Positions 1 through 7,147 are shown, counted from the stretch's first letter. The stretch: 22,920 nt of DNA from an uncultured Angelakisella sp. (GCA_910585535.1 CAJUFK010000045.1:1-22920); one strand, 5' to 3'. Numbers and translations are program-made. The notes: generated by a model from the sequence alone, not told the origin.

Positions 1-6
1 GTAACA

Positions 7-35
7 GGACCTTGGGGCCAAAGGCCCCAAGGTCC
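7..35. repeat. Perfect inverted repeat (13-bp arms, AAA loop)
   Basis: The arms GGACCTTGGGGCC (7-19) and GGCCCCAAGGTCC (23-35) are exactly complementary around a 3-nt AAA loop. No T-run follows on either strand, so it does not look like a standard intrinsic terminator. It may be the end of the upstream transcription unit, which lies outside the window. Confidence 0.75.
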
Positions 36-47
36 GTGACCACTAAA

Positions 48-65
48 GGCCGCCGTCAGGCGGCC
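48..65. repeat. Second short GC-rich hairpin
   Basis: GGCCGCC (48-54) and GGCGGCC (59-65) form a perfect 7-bp stem with a GTCA loop, directly after the first hairpin and about 40 bp before the metNIQ promoter. There is no U-tract. With the first hairpin it probably separates the upstream unit from the methionine operon. Confidence 0.6.
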
Positions 66-105
66 CTAAAGCGCCACCTATCAACACCCACCCAGAAAAA
101 AGCTA

Positions 106-134
106 TTGACAAGCAGAGAAAAGGAGGTTATAAT
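106..134 (+). promoter_or_regulatory. Sigma-A promoter of the metNIQ operon
   Basis: A consensus -35 box TTGACA (106-111) and a consensus -10 box TATAAT (129-134) are separated by exactly 17 bp. Transcription should start near position 141, just before the T-box leader. A promoter this strong fits control by transcription attenuation in the leader. Confidence 0.93.
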
Positions 135-157
135 AGCATCCATACAAAACAAAGGCT

Positions 158-456
158 GTGAAGAGGAGAGTAAGCCCTTCCCAGGTCCTTCAGAGAGTCC
201 CGGCAGCTGAAAAGGGACGGAACTTGGACTGGCTGAAAATGGCCTCGGAGCCGCGCACCGACGGCGGCCCATCCCCCATTCGGATGGCGCCGGCCCAGGC
301 TGTGACGGGATTCGCCCGTTAGCGCGATAGGGTATTCCATTTGTACCCGAAAAGGCGTCTGCTGTGAGGCAGATGTGAAGTAAGGTGGTAACACGCAGGT
401 TTTTGCCTTCGTCCTTACGCTTGCCCCAAAGGGGGAGGCGGGACGGAAGGCTTTTT
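158..456 (+). promoter_or_regulatory. T-box riboswitch leader, probable methionine specifier
   Basis: T-box leaders sense uncharged tRNA and let transcription continue when the amino acid is scarce. Stem I shows the lower pairing GAGG (163-166) with CCTC (243-246), the loop E strands AGTA (169-172) and GAA (235-237), and the distal AGAGAG (192-197). The codon after GAA plus one base is ATG (239-241), followed by a purine, which reads as methionine. The T-box element AAGGTGGTAACACG (382-395) contains TGGT (386-389) to pair with the tRNA acceptor end. GTAAGG (380-385) can pair with CCTTAC (413-418) as antiterminator. The competing terminator is GCCTTCGTCC (405-414) with GGACGGAAGGC (441-451) and a T-run. 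The specifier call is less certain than the T-box call itself: reading straight after GAA would give AAT (Asn). Confidence 0.9.
405..456 (+). terminator. T-box attenuator terminator
   Basis: GCCTTCGTCC (405-414) pairs with GGACGGAAGGC (441-451) with one bulged base, followed by five T residues (452-456). Its 5' arm overlaps CCTTAC (413-418), which is needed for the antiterminator, so the two folds exclude each other. It ends 41 bp before the metN start. Confidence 0.85.
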
Positions 457-497
457 CTTTGTCCTGCACCATGATAACCAGGAGGGAACGGCGCGGT

Positions 498-1244
498 ATG
501 ATCGAGATCTCACATCTCACCAAGGAATTTGACAACCCGGATAAAACAAAGCTGGGGGTCCTGCGGGACATCACCCTTACCGTGGAGGACGGGGACATCT
601 ACGGCATTATTGGCATGAGCGGGGCGGGAAAATCCACCATGCTCCGGCTGATCGGCCTTTTGGATACCCCCACCTCCGGCTCCATCATCGTGGAGGGCAA
701 GGACCTTTCCACCCTGGCCGGCAAGGAAAAGATCGACTACTACAAAACCATTGGCACCGTCTTTCAGGGGTACAATCTTTTGATGCAGAAGACGGTGGCC
801 CAGAACGTCCTCTTCCCCCTTACCCTTTCCCGGGGATACGATAAAAAGGCGGCAAAGGAGCGGGTATCGGAACTGCTGGAACTCACCGGCCTCACCGAAA
901 AGGCCGGCGTCTATCCCAGCCAGCTCTCCGGCGGACAGAAGCAGCGGGTTGCCATCGCCCGGGCTTTGGCAACCAACCCCAAGCTGATCCTCTGCGACGA
1001 GCCCACCTCCGCCCTGGACAGCCTCACCACCCAGTCCATCCTGAAGCTTCTTTCGGACATCAACCACCGGCTGGGAGTCACCATCATCATCATTACCCAC
1101 GAGATCGCTGTGGTTCAGAAGATCTGCACCAAGGTGGCGGTGCTGGAGGGCGGCGTCCTAGTGGACAACGGCCCCATCCACCAGGTGCTGGATAGTGAGA
1201 TGCACCCCATCACCCGCAGCCTGTTCGGAAGGGAGGAGGTCTGA
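498..1244 (+). CDS. metN: Methionine ABC transporter ATP-binding protein MetN, short form
   Basis: This is the ATPase of the D/L-methionine importer, acting at the inner face of the membrane with MetI. The 248-aa product has Walker A GMSGAGKS (39-46), signature LSGGQKQR (143-150) and Walker B LILCDEPTS (163-171). The ATG at 498 is chosen because AGGAGGG lies at 480-486 and the protein then begins MIEISHLTKEF, as MetN proteins do. An upstream TTG at 459 sits in the attenuator T-run and is rejected. Family members are usually about 340 aa, with a C-terminal NIL/ACT-like domain that binds methionine and inhibits transport. This one stops just after the ATPase core, and metI starts 1 nt later, so the short form looks genuine. 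The methionine substrate is inferred from the T-box and from MetI and MetQ. Confidence 0.93.
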   Translation: MIEISHLTKEFDNPDKTKLGVLRDITLTVEDGDIYGIIGMSGAGKSTMLRLIGLLDTPTSGSIIVEGKDLSTLAGKEKIDYYKTIGTVFQGYNLLMQKTVAQNVLFPLTLSRGYDKKAAKERVSELLELTGLTEKAGVYPSQLSGGQKQRVAIARALATNPKLILCDEPTSALDSLTTQSILKLLSDINHRLGVTIIIITHEIAVVQKICTKVAVLEGGVLVDNGPIHQVLDSEMHPITRSLFGREEV

Positions 1245-1245
1245 C

Positions 1246-1911
1246 ATGGCGGAATTTATCGCCGAGTACGGCTCTATCATCCTGGTGGCCATTAAGGACA
1301 CCCTTATTATGGTGGTCCTTTCCACCGGCTTCGGCTATCTGCTGGGCATCCCCCTGGGCATCGTCGCCTATGTCACCGACCACGGCTCCATCAGCGAAAA
1401 CGCGGTGGTGAACACGGTGGTGGGCTGGTTTATCAACATCGTTCGGTCCATCCCCTTTATTATCCTCATCCTCTTCCTGGTCCCTTACACCCGGCTGATT
1501 ATGGGCACTGCCTCTGGCACCCGGGGGGTCATCTTCCCCCTGGTCATCAGCGCGGCCCCGTTTATCGCCCGGATGGTGGAAAGCTCCTTTAACGAGCTGG
1601 ACAGCGGGGTCATCGAAAGCGCCCGGGCCATGGGGGCCACCAACCTCCAGATCATCTGGAAGGTCCTGCTGCCGGAAAGCTTCCCCTCCCTCCTTCGGGG
1701 AATGGGCATCGCCACCATCACCATCGTGGGCTACATCGCCATGGCGGGGATGGTGGGGGGCGGCGGCCTGGGGGCCGTGGCCATCAACTACGGCTACTAC
1801 CGCTACGAACGCTCGGTGATGAACGTCACTATGGTTCTCACCATCCTGCTGGTGCAGCTGATCCAGGTGGCCTTTAACCTGATTGTCCGCAAGGTGGACA
1901 AAAACAAATAG
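1246..1911 (+). CDS. metI: Methionine ABC transporter permease MetI
   Basis: This is the membrane permease of the methionine importer, 221 aa, the usual length for MetI. Several hydrophobic segments are visible, for example around residues 10-35 and 60-85. The cytoplasmic coupling loop reads ESARAMGATNLQIIWKVLLPES, the EAA-type motif that docks on MetN. The ATG at 1246 is preceded by GGGAGGAGG at the end of metN, and the two genes are separated by one base, so translation is likely coupled. A 171-bp hairpin-rich gap follows before metQ. Confidence 0.94.
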   Translation: MAEFIAEYGSIILVAIKDTLIMVVLSTGFGYLLGIPLGIVAYVTDHGSISENAVVNTVVGWFINIVRSIPFIILILFLVPYTRLIMGTASGTRGVIFPLVISAAPFIARMVESSFNELDSGVIESARAMGATNLQIIWKVLLPESFPSLLRGMGIATITIVGYIAMAGMVGGGGLGAVAINYGYYRYERSVMNVTMVLTILLVQLIQVAFNLIVRKVDKNK

Positions 1912-1929
1912 CTTCCTTCTTCTTTTTCG

Positions 1930-2004
1930 CCTCCTCGTCCCTTCCCCCCATCCGGGGACGGGGAGGAATCCAAGGCGGCCTCCCTTTTGGGAGACCGGTT
2001 TGGA
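1930..2004 (+). other. Tandem hairpins between metI and metQ
   Basis: CCTCCTCGTCCC (1930-1941) pairs with GGGACGGGGAGG (1955-1966) over 12 bp with one G-U pair. A second fold follows, with outer arm ATCCAA (1968-1973) pairing TTGGAT (2000-2005) and inner CTCCC (1980-1984) pairing GGGAG (1989-1993) around TTTT. Neither has a downstream U-run, so read-through into metQ is expected. They may protect or process the mRNA so that the binding protein is made in excess over the membrane parts. Confidence 0.55.
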
Positions 2005-2082
2005 TGAGGGCCCCGACGGGACTCCGCGGAACCGCCGGGACCCCATGGAAAATGAGAAGTTTTACTTAGGAGGTCCTATCTG

Positions 2083-2955
2083 ATGAAAAAATTTATCGCT
2101 CTTGTGATTGCCGCCCTTTTAACCCTGGGGGTCGTGGGCTGTGGTGGCCAAAATCCCCCTGCCAGCAACTCCCCCGCCGCCCCGGCGTCCCCTTCCGACC
2201 CCGCCCCCTCCGGTGACGCCTCCAATGGACTCACCGTGCTGAAGGTGGCCGCCTCCCCTGCCCCCCACGCCGAGATCCTGAACTCGGTAAAGGACGCCAT
2301 GGCCGCAGAAGGTTTTGACCTTCAGGTGGTGGAGTACACCGACTACATCATGCCCAACAACGCCGTTTTTAACGGGGAGATGGACGCCAACTACTTCCAG
2401 CACCAGCCCTACCTCACCAACTTTAACGAGAAGAATAAGACCGACCTGGTTGCTGCCGCCGCCATCCACTTTGAGCCCCTGGGCATCTACCCCGGCAAGA
2501 CCGCTTCCCTGGACGCCCTGGCGGACGGCGCCACCATCGTGGTCCCCAACGACCCCACCAACGAGGCCCGGGCCCTGAATCTCCTGGCCGCCCAGGGGAT
2601 CATCACCCTGAAGGAGGGGGCGGGTCTGGCCGCCACGGTTAAGGACATCACCGATAACCCCAAGAATGTGAAGATCACCGAGGTGGAGGCCGCCCAGGTC
2701 CCCATGGCCCTGCCCGACTATGACTTCGGCGTCATCAACGGCAACTACGCCGTCGGTACCGAGCTGTCCGACTCTATCCTGGTCTCCGAGGATCCCAGCT
2801 CCGAGGCTGCCCAGACCTTCGCCAACATTGTGGCTGTCAAACCCGGCAAGGAAAACGACGCCGCCATCCAGGCTCTGGTCAAGGTCCTCACCAGCGAGGA
2901 TACCCGGAAGTTCATCACCGAGAAGTACGGCGTGTCCGTTGTGCCGGTGTTCTGA
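2083..2955 (+). CDS. metQ: Methionine-binding lipoprotein MetQ
   Basis: This is the extracellular substrate-binding protein that delivers methionine to MetI/MetN, 290 aa. The N-terminus is a lipoprotein signal: MKK, a hydrophobic stretch, then the lipobox VVGC with the lipidated Cys at position 20. A linker rich in Pro, Ala and Ser (about 22-48) precedes the NlpA-type fold. The segment YFQHQPYLTNF is typical of MetQ/NlpA proteins. The start is set by AGGAGGT at 2068-2074, 8 nt upstream. A strong terminator follows the stop codon. Methionine specificity is inferred from the operon and the T-box, since NlpA-family proteins can bind related ligands. Confidence 0.93.
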   Translation: MKKFIALVIAALLTLGVVGCGGQNPPASNSPAAPASPSDPAPSGDASNGLTVLKVAASPAPHAEILNSVKDAMAAEGFDLQVVEYTDYIMPNNAVFNGEMDANYFQHQPYLTNFNEKNKTDLVAAAAIHFEPLGIYPGKTASLDALADGATIVVPNDPTNEARALNLLAAQGIITLKEGAGLAATVKDITDNPKNVKITEVEAAQVPMALPDYDFGVINGNYAVGTELSDSILVSEDPSSEAAQTFANIVAVKPGKENDAAIQALVKVLTSEDTRKFITEKYGVSVVPVF

Positions 2956-2974
2956 TCCGGCCTGCCAAGAACAA

Positions 2975-3022
2975 AAACAGCGTCCCCCGGAGGAATCCCT
3001 TCGGAGGACGCTGTTTCTTTTT
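2975..3022. terminator. Terminator after metQ, possibly bidirectional
   Basis: AAACAGCGTCC (2975-2985) pairs exactly with GGACGCTGTTT (3006-3016). An inner stem forms between CCGGAGG and CCTTCGG. The run CTTTTT follows on the plus strand. The T-rich minus-strand flank (complement of 2971-2977) could also terminate the convergent lysO transcript. Confidence 0.88.
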
Positions 3023-3037
3023 CTGGAGACGGCCAGG

Positions 3038-3637
3038 CTACAAAACCCCGTAAAAAAAGCGGATCAGCACCGGCACCGCCGCCGAGCAAAGCACCCCGTT
3101 AAAGACGGCCAGCACCACGATCTCCTCCCGGGTGCAGCGGATGAGAACCGCCAGGGTGGTGTCCTCACTGGTGGCCCCCGCCGGGGCGATGGCGGTGTAA
3201 TGATTCAGGTGGGCGGCGATCCAGGGGATGACCAGGAAGGAAAACATTTCCCGTAGGAGGTTTCCCAAAAAGCCGATGGCCCCCACCTCCGCCCCGGCCA
3301 AGCCGGTGAGGAGGATCCCGGTGAGGCTGTACCAGCCCATTCCGCTGGCGATGGCCACGCTCTCCCCCAGGTCCAGGCCGGTGAGGGGGGCGCAGAACAG
3401 TCCCGCCGCCGCCGAGGCCGCCGTGATGGACAGGGGCAGGAGCAGCACCCGAAAGCCGTAGCTCTTCACCTTGGCAAAGACCCCCTTGGAAAGGCCGACG
3501 CTGATGCCCACCAGGAACATCAGCCCCCAAAGGAACCACTCCGAATTGCCCACAAAGAAGGCGGTCACCTCGGGGGGGAAGAACAGAAGGCCGCAGAGGA
3601 CCCCGCCCAGAAGGCAGCCCAAAGCCAGCCAGACCAT
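3038..3637 (-). CDS. lysO: LysO-type lysine exporter, C-terminal subunit
   Basis: This 199-aa integral membrane protein matches the main part of the LysO (DUF340) lysine exporter family. Visible family features are the segment GMGWYSLTGILLTG, the NLLREMFSFLVIPW helix and the loop APAGATSEDTTL. In E. coli LysO is one chain of about 300 aa; here the first helices are encoded by the separate gene just upstream. The ATG at 3637 overlaps the upstream stop codon in TGATG and has its own GGAGGA ribosome-binding site, so the split looks genuine rather than a sequencing frameshift. The predicted role is export of lysine or a related basic amino acid or analogue, working with the small partner. Substrate is inferred from the family. 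Confidence 0.85.
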   Translation of the reverse strand: MVWLALGCLLGGVLCGLLFFPPEVTAFFVGNSEWFLWGLMFLVGISVGLSKGVFAKVKSYGFRVLLLPLSITAASAAAGLFCAPLTGLDLGESVAIASGMGWYSLTGILLTGLAGAEVGAIGFLGNLLREMFSFLVIPWIAAHLNHYTAIAPAGATSEDTTLAVLIRCTREEIVVLAVFNGVLCSAAVPVLIRFFYGVL

Positions 3638-3930
3638 CAGTCCTCCCCCCCTTCCTCCCCCTCTTCGGGGCGTTCCAGGAACCGCTTGCTCAGGGGGTAA
3701 ACAAGGGCCACCGAAAAGAGGATGGGCAGGAGGGCAAAGATCAGGCTTTTCAGGCCGATGGCCCCCAATTCCTCCAAAAAGCCGGGGCGGCTGCCCAGGC
3801 TGACCCCCATGGTAAAGATGAGGAGGGCGGTCATCCCCAGCTGGAGGCGGCTGTTCCACTTTTTGAGGTTTTGGGGGAAGACGGTGGCCCCCACCAGCAC
3901 CCCGGCGAACATGATAAGTATGGTCGTCAT
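3637..3930 (-). CDS. LysO-type lysine exporter, small N-terminal subunit
   Basis: This 97-aa membrane protein has three hydrophobic helices (about 3-18, 31-46 and 57-79) and an acidic C-terminal tail rich in Glu and Asp. It matches the first part of one-chain LysO proteins. It ends in TGA, which overlaps the ATG of the larger subunit by one base, in a different reading frame. GGAG lies 7 nt before the ATG at 3930. The two products probably assemble into one transporter. The hairpin at 3951-3987 lies just upstream of its ribosome-binding site. Confidence 0.82.
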   Translation of the reverse strand: MTTILIMFAGVLVGATVFPQNLKKWNSRLQLGMTALLIFTMGVSLGSRPGFLEELGAIGLKSLIFALLPILFSVALVYPLSKRFLERPEEGEEGGED

Positions 3931-3950
3931 TGCTATGCTCCTTCACAGAA

Positions 3951-3994
3951 CACCGCCCTCCCTCCATTCCAGAGAAAGGGCGGCGTGATTTTTT
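3951..3994. other. Hairpin between the aminopeptidase gene and lysO
   Basis: CACCGCCCT (3951-3959) pairs with AGGGCGGCGTG (3977-3987) with a small bulge. A run of six T residues follows on the plus strand (3989-3994). Genes on both sides are on the minus strand, where only a weak TGTTCTGT follows the hairpin. It may be a poor terminator after the aminopeptidase gene or a block to antisense transcription. Confidence 0.5.
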
Positions 3995-4016
3995 GAGCAA
4001 TCCAGCCGGCAAAAGA

Positions 4017-5417
4017 TTATTTGTAGAATGCCTCCATGGCCTTGTAGGTCATGTACAGGTCGGCCTTGGAGATCACCTCAAAGGGGGCGTGCATGGAAAG
4101 CACCGCAACCCCAATATCCACCGTGTCCACGTTAAAGTGGGAGACATACTTGGCTACCGTGCCGCCGCCGCCCTGGTCCACCTTGCCCAGTTCCCCGGTC
4201 TGCCAGGTGACGCCGTTCTCCTCCAAAATCCCCTCCACAAAGGCCACGAACTCCGCCGGAGCGTCGTTGGTGGAGGACTTGCCGCCGGAACCGGTGTACT
4301 TGGTCAGTACCGGCCCGTACCCCAGATAGGCGCAGTTGTTCTTTTCGCTGACGTCGGCAAAAGCCGGGTCGTAGGCCACGTTGACGTCGGCGGAGAGGCA
4401 GGCGGAGGCGCGCAGGACGTGGCGCAGCTCCTTCCCCCCGGCCTGGGCCAGGTCCTCGATGAAATCGATGAGGAAATGGGAGTGAAGGCCGGTGACCCCG
4501 TCGCTTCCCACCTCTTCCTTGTCGGCAAAGACGGTGACGGTGGTGTGGGCAGGGTTTTTCGCCCCGATCTCCGCCATCAGCTGGGTGTAGGCGCAGACCC
4601 GGTCGTCATGGCCGTAGGCCCCGATCATCCCCCGGTCCAGCCCCAGGTCCCGGGCCCGGAAGGCGGGGACAGCGCAGAGTTCGGCGGACTGGAAATCCCG
4701 CTCCGTAATGCCGTATTTTCCGTTTAGGATGCTCATCACGTTCAGCTTTACCCGGTCGCTGATCTTCTCGTCGGGGTACAGCTCACACCCCAGGAGGATG
4801 TTCAGCTGCTCCCCCTTGATGCCCTGGGTCATGGGCTGCTTCATCTGGTCCTTGCCCAGGTGGGGCAGCAGGTCGGTGACGCAGAACACCGGATCGTCGG
4901 GGTCCTCCCCAATGGTAACGGTAACCGAGGAGCCGTCCTTCTTCACCACCACACCATGGATGGACAGGGGGACGGCGGTCCACTGGTACTTCTTGATCCC
5001 GCCGTAGTAGTGGGTCTTGAAGAAGCAAAGCTCCTGCTCCTCCACCAGGGGATTGGGCTTGAGATCCAGGCGGGGGCTGTCGATATGGGCGGCCTCGATC
5101 CGCACCCCGGCCCCGATGCCCAGGGTGCCCATGGTGCTGGCGATAAGGGCCTTGCCCCGGTTGTTCAGGTAGACCTTGGCCCCGGCGGGGTACTGCTTCC
5201 CCGGCTCAAAGGGGGTGTAGCCCGCTTCCTCCAGCAGCTTCACCATGGCGGCAACGGCCTCCCGCTCGGTCTTGGCGCTGTCCAAAAAGGCCTTGTAGGG
5301 GACGCTGAAGGCCTCGGCGGCCTCCTTCTCCTCGGGGGTCATGGTCTCGGACAGGTTCTTGGGGGTGAAGAGGAGTTTTTCCCGCAGCTCCTCCCCCTGG
5401 GTCTTTTTCTCACTCAT
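4017..5417 (-). CDS. apeA: M18-family zinc aminopeptidase
   Basis: This is a cytoplasmic metallo-aminopeptidase of 466 aa, the usual length for the family. It probably releases N-terminal residues from peptides during protein turnover. The expected metal ligands and catalytic residues are visible: His111 in AHIDSPR, the Asp pair 271-272 in GHDDR, Glu301-302 in DKEEVGS, and His443 in SMHAPFE. The variant SADVNVAYDP instead of the SADMxHA form points to the bacterial aminopeptidase 1 (ApeA) branch rather than ApeB. The start has GGAGGA nine bases upstream. It follows the transglycosylase gene by 22 bp and is probably the last gene of the minus-strand unit that starts at 9537. Confidence 0.92.
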   Translation of the reverse strand: MSEKKTQGEELREKLLFTPKNLSETMTPEEKEAAEAFSVPYKAFLDSAKTEREAVAAMVKLLEEAGYTPFEPGKQYPAGAKVYLNNRGKALIASTMGTLGIGAGVRIEAAHIDSPRLDLKPNPLVEEQELCFFKTHYYGGIKKYQWTAVPLSIHGVVVKKDGSSVTVTIGEDPDDPVFCVTDLLPHLGKDQMKQPMTQGIKGEQLNILLGCELYPDEKISDRVKLNVMSILNGKYGITERDFQSAELCAVPAFRARDLGLDRGMIGAYGHDDRVCAYTQLMAEIGAKNPAHTTVTVFADKEEVGSDGVTGLHSHFLIDFIEDLAQAGGKELRHVLRASACLSADVNVAYDPAFADVSEKNNCAYLGYGPVLTKYTGSGGKSSTNDAPAEFVAFVEGILEENGVTWQTGELGKVDQGGGGTVAKYVSHFNVDTVDIGVAVLSMHAPFEVISKADLYMTYKAMEAFYK

Positions 5418-5439
5418 GGTCAGTTCCTCCTAACTTATG

Positions 5440-6003
5440 TTACAGTTCCGGATAGAGCCGGTGATAGACCTCCCGGGTCTCCAGAACCTTTTTGACATAC
5501 CGGTTGGTGTCCCCATAGGGGATGACGTCCAGACTCTCCCCGTCCCCGGAGTAACGGCTGTCCTCCAGCCACCGGGAGACGCTTCCCCGGCCTGCGTGGT
5601 AGGCCGCCAAGGCCTCAGCCTCCCCGCCAAACTCCCGGAGGAGCAGGCCCAGGTTGGCGCAGCCGTACCGGACGTTCTCCTCCGGCTGGTACAGCACCTC
5701 GGAGGGCACGCCCCCTTCCTCTCCCAGGCGGTAACGAACCCACTGGAAGGTATCGGGGGTCAGCTGCATCAGCCCCCTGGCATCCACCGGGGACTGTGCT
5801 GCCGGGGCGAAGCCGCTTTCGCTGCGGATGACGGCGTAAACCAGGGCGGGATCCAGCCCGCTGGCGGCGGCCTCCTGCTCTACAATAGGCTGGTAGCCCC
5901 GGGGGTAGGCGGCCCGGTAATACTGCCGCAGGCCCAAAAAGCAGAGGGCCAGGCACCCCAGGAGTACCCCGGGGAGAAACAATCGGTTCCAAACTCTTTT
6001 CAA
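5440..6003 (-). CDS. Membrane-anchored lytic transglycosylase (SLT domain)
   Basis: This 187-aa protein cleaves peptidoglycan glycan strands. One N-terminal membrane helix (about 8-25) anchors it outside the membrane. The SLT domain follows, with catalytic Glu62 in RSESGF, then GLMQLTP (77-83) and AYHAGRG (134-140), the three classic motifs. The start is a TTG at 6003 giving MKRVWNRLF; GAGGGA lies upstream at suitable spacing and no ATG or GTG is available in frame before the domain. The catalytic and motif residues are intact, so it is probably active. It sits downstream of a small secreted protein, separated by a spacer with an inverted repeat. Confidence 0.9.
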   Translation of the reverse strand: MKRVWNRLFLPGVLLGCLALCFLGLRQYYRAAYPRGYQPIVEQEAAASGLDPALVYAVIRSESGFAPAAQSPVDARGLMQLTPDTFQWVRYRLGEEGGVPSEVLYQPEENVRYGCANLGLLLREFGGEAEALAAYHAGRGSVSRWLEDSRYSGDGESLDVIPYGDTNRYVKKVLETREVYHRLYPEL

Positions 6004-6031
6004 GCGATCCCTCTTTCTTGTATCGGTGAAT

Positions 6032-6068
6032 ACTTTTCGTAGACAACGCTATAGGATATACGAAAAGT
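6032..6068. repeat. Inverted repeat upstream of the transglycosylase gene
   Basis: ACTTTTCGTA (6032-6041) and TACGAAAAGT (6059-6068) are perfect 10-bp arms separated by 17 bp. They fill the 66-bp gap between the small secreted protein gene and the transglycosylase gene. No T-run follows on the minus strand. It could be an operator or an mRNA processing hairpin. Confidence 0.6.
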
Positions 6069-6069
6069 T

Positions 6070-6507
6070 TTAGTGTCCTCTCAGATCAAGTTCATGGAAG
6101 ATGGTGTCGTTGGTCCCCCAGTCATAGACGAGGAAGAACCGGTTCCCGGCGACCTTGGTCTCAAAGGCCAGCGTTCCATGCTCCACCAGGGCGATCTCCT
6201 GGCCCCGCTGGGGCTCCACGGTGTACTCCCGGTTCGGAAACCCGGCGTAGTAGTCCCGCAGCTCCTCCAGGGGGAGGCCGCTTTCCAGCAGCATCCCGCC
6301 GAAGTATTGCATCCCGTTGCCGCAGCCTACCAGCTTTCCCGCCCGGTACACCGTTTCCAGCCGCATTGTATCGGCAGGGAGGGGCAGGGCCTCCAGGTCC
6401 TTCGCCACTTTTTTCGCCGCCCGGTCGTTCACCGCCGGGGCGGCGGCCAGAAGGGTCAGGAGGGCCAGCATCACGGCCAGGGCGGCGGTCAAGCATCCTT
6501 TTTTCAT
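6070..6507 (-). CDS. Small secreted protein of unknown function
   Basis: I do not recognise a family for this 145-aa protein. It has a clear signal peptide or membrane anchor: MKKGC, then a hydrophobic stretch to about residue 24 ending in AAAPA. The mature part is mixed alpha/beta, with a Gly-rich patch (GCGNGMQYFGG) and aromatic-rich strands near the C-terminus. The ATG at 6507 lies 7 nt after the coaE stop codon. Its ribosome-binding site is weak, which suggests translation coupled to coaE. Position next to a transglycosylase suggests a cell-envelope role, but that is a guess. Confidence 0.75.
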   Translation of the reverse strand: MKKGCLTAALAVMLALLTLLAAAPAVNDRAAKKVAKDLEALPLPADTMRLETVYRAGKLVGCGNGMQYFGGMLLESGLPLEELRDYYAGFPNREYTVEPQRGQEIALVEHGTLAFETKVAGNRFFLVYDWGTNDTIFHELDLRGH

Positions 6508-6514
6508 CGCTTCG

Positions 6515-7111
6515 TCACAGCCCCAGCTTGTTCATCAGCTCCAAAATCTGGAGCCGCAGGGCCGAGGTCTCCCCGGTGTTGCGGATGATGTAGTCTGCCC
6601 GTTTCTCGAAGAATTCGTCTCCGGGCTGGCTCATCATCCGGGCCCGGGCCTCCTCCTCGGAGAGGGCGTCCCGCTCCATAATCCGAACCAGGCGGTCCCC
6701 CTCCGGGGCCAGCACCGCCGCCACCTTTTCGCAGAGGGAATCCGCCCTGCTCTGGTAAAGGGTGGGGGCGTCCAGAAAGACCGCCCGGTCCCCGGCGGCT
6801 TCCCGGGCTGCGGTTTCCATTCCGATCCGGTCCAGGATGTAAGGGTACATGATCCCTTCCATCCGCCGCAGCTTCTTCCGGTCCCGGAAGACGATGCCCG
6901 CCAGGCGGCGGCGGTTGAGTTCCCCGTCCTTATCGATGATCGCCGAGGAAAACTCCACCGCCAGATCCAAAAGGCACCGCTGCCCCCGGCGCACCACGTC
7001 CCGGGCCACCTGGTCGCAGTCGATGACGGTGATCCGCTCCCAATCCCCCAGACGCTTACAGACGACGGATTTCCCCGCCCCGGTGGGCCCGGTAATGCCA
7101 ATGACCCTCAT
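6515..7111 (-). CDS. coaE: Dephospho-CoA kinase
   Basis: CoaE phosphorylates the ribose 3'-hydroxyl of dephospho-CoA, the last step of coenzyme A synthesis in the cytoplasm. The 198-aa product has the P-loop GPTGAGKS (8-15) and the family motif DCDQVARDVV (31-40), and is of normal length. The ATG at 7111 is preceded by GGGGAAAGG. It follows tsaC by 36 bp and is in turn followed within 7 nt by a small secreted protein gene. CoA supply is relevant to the fatty-acid genes elsewhere in the window, but the two units are separate. Confidence 0.94.
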   Translation of the reverse strand: MRVIGITGPTGAGKSVVCKRLGDWERITVIDCDQVARDVVRRGQRCLLDLAVEFSSAIIDKDGELNRRRLAGIVFRDRKKLRRMEGIMYPYILDRIGMETAAREAAGDRAVFLDAPTLYQSRADSLCEKVAAVLAPEGDRLVRIMERDALSEEEARARMMSQPGDEFFEKRADYIIRNTGETSALRLQILELMNKLGL

Positions 7112-7147
7112 TCCAGTACCTTTCCCCTTTCTTTCTCTTTTATCACA

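Noticed and set aside
459..497. TTG start giving a longer MetN
   Set aside because: It lies in the U-run of the T-box terminator with no ribosome-binding site; the ATG at 498 has AGGAGGG and the expected MetN N-terminus.
3651..3680. Frameshift in lysO
   Set aside because: The small gene ends with its own stop codon, and the next has a strong ribosome-binding site and TGATG coupling, so two real genes are more likely than a broken one.
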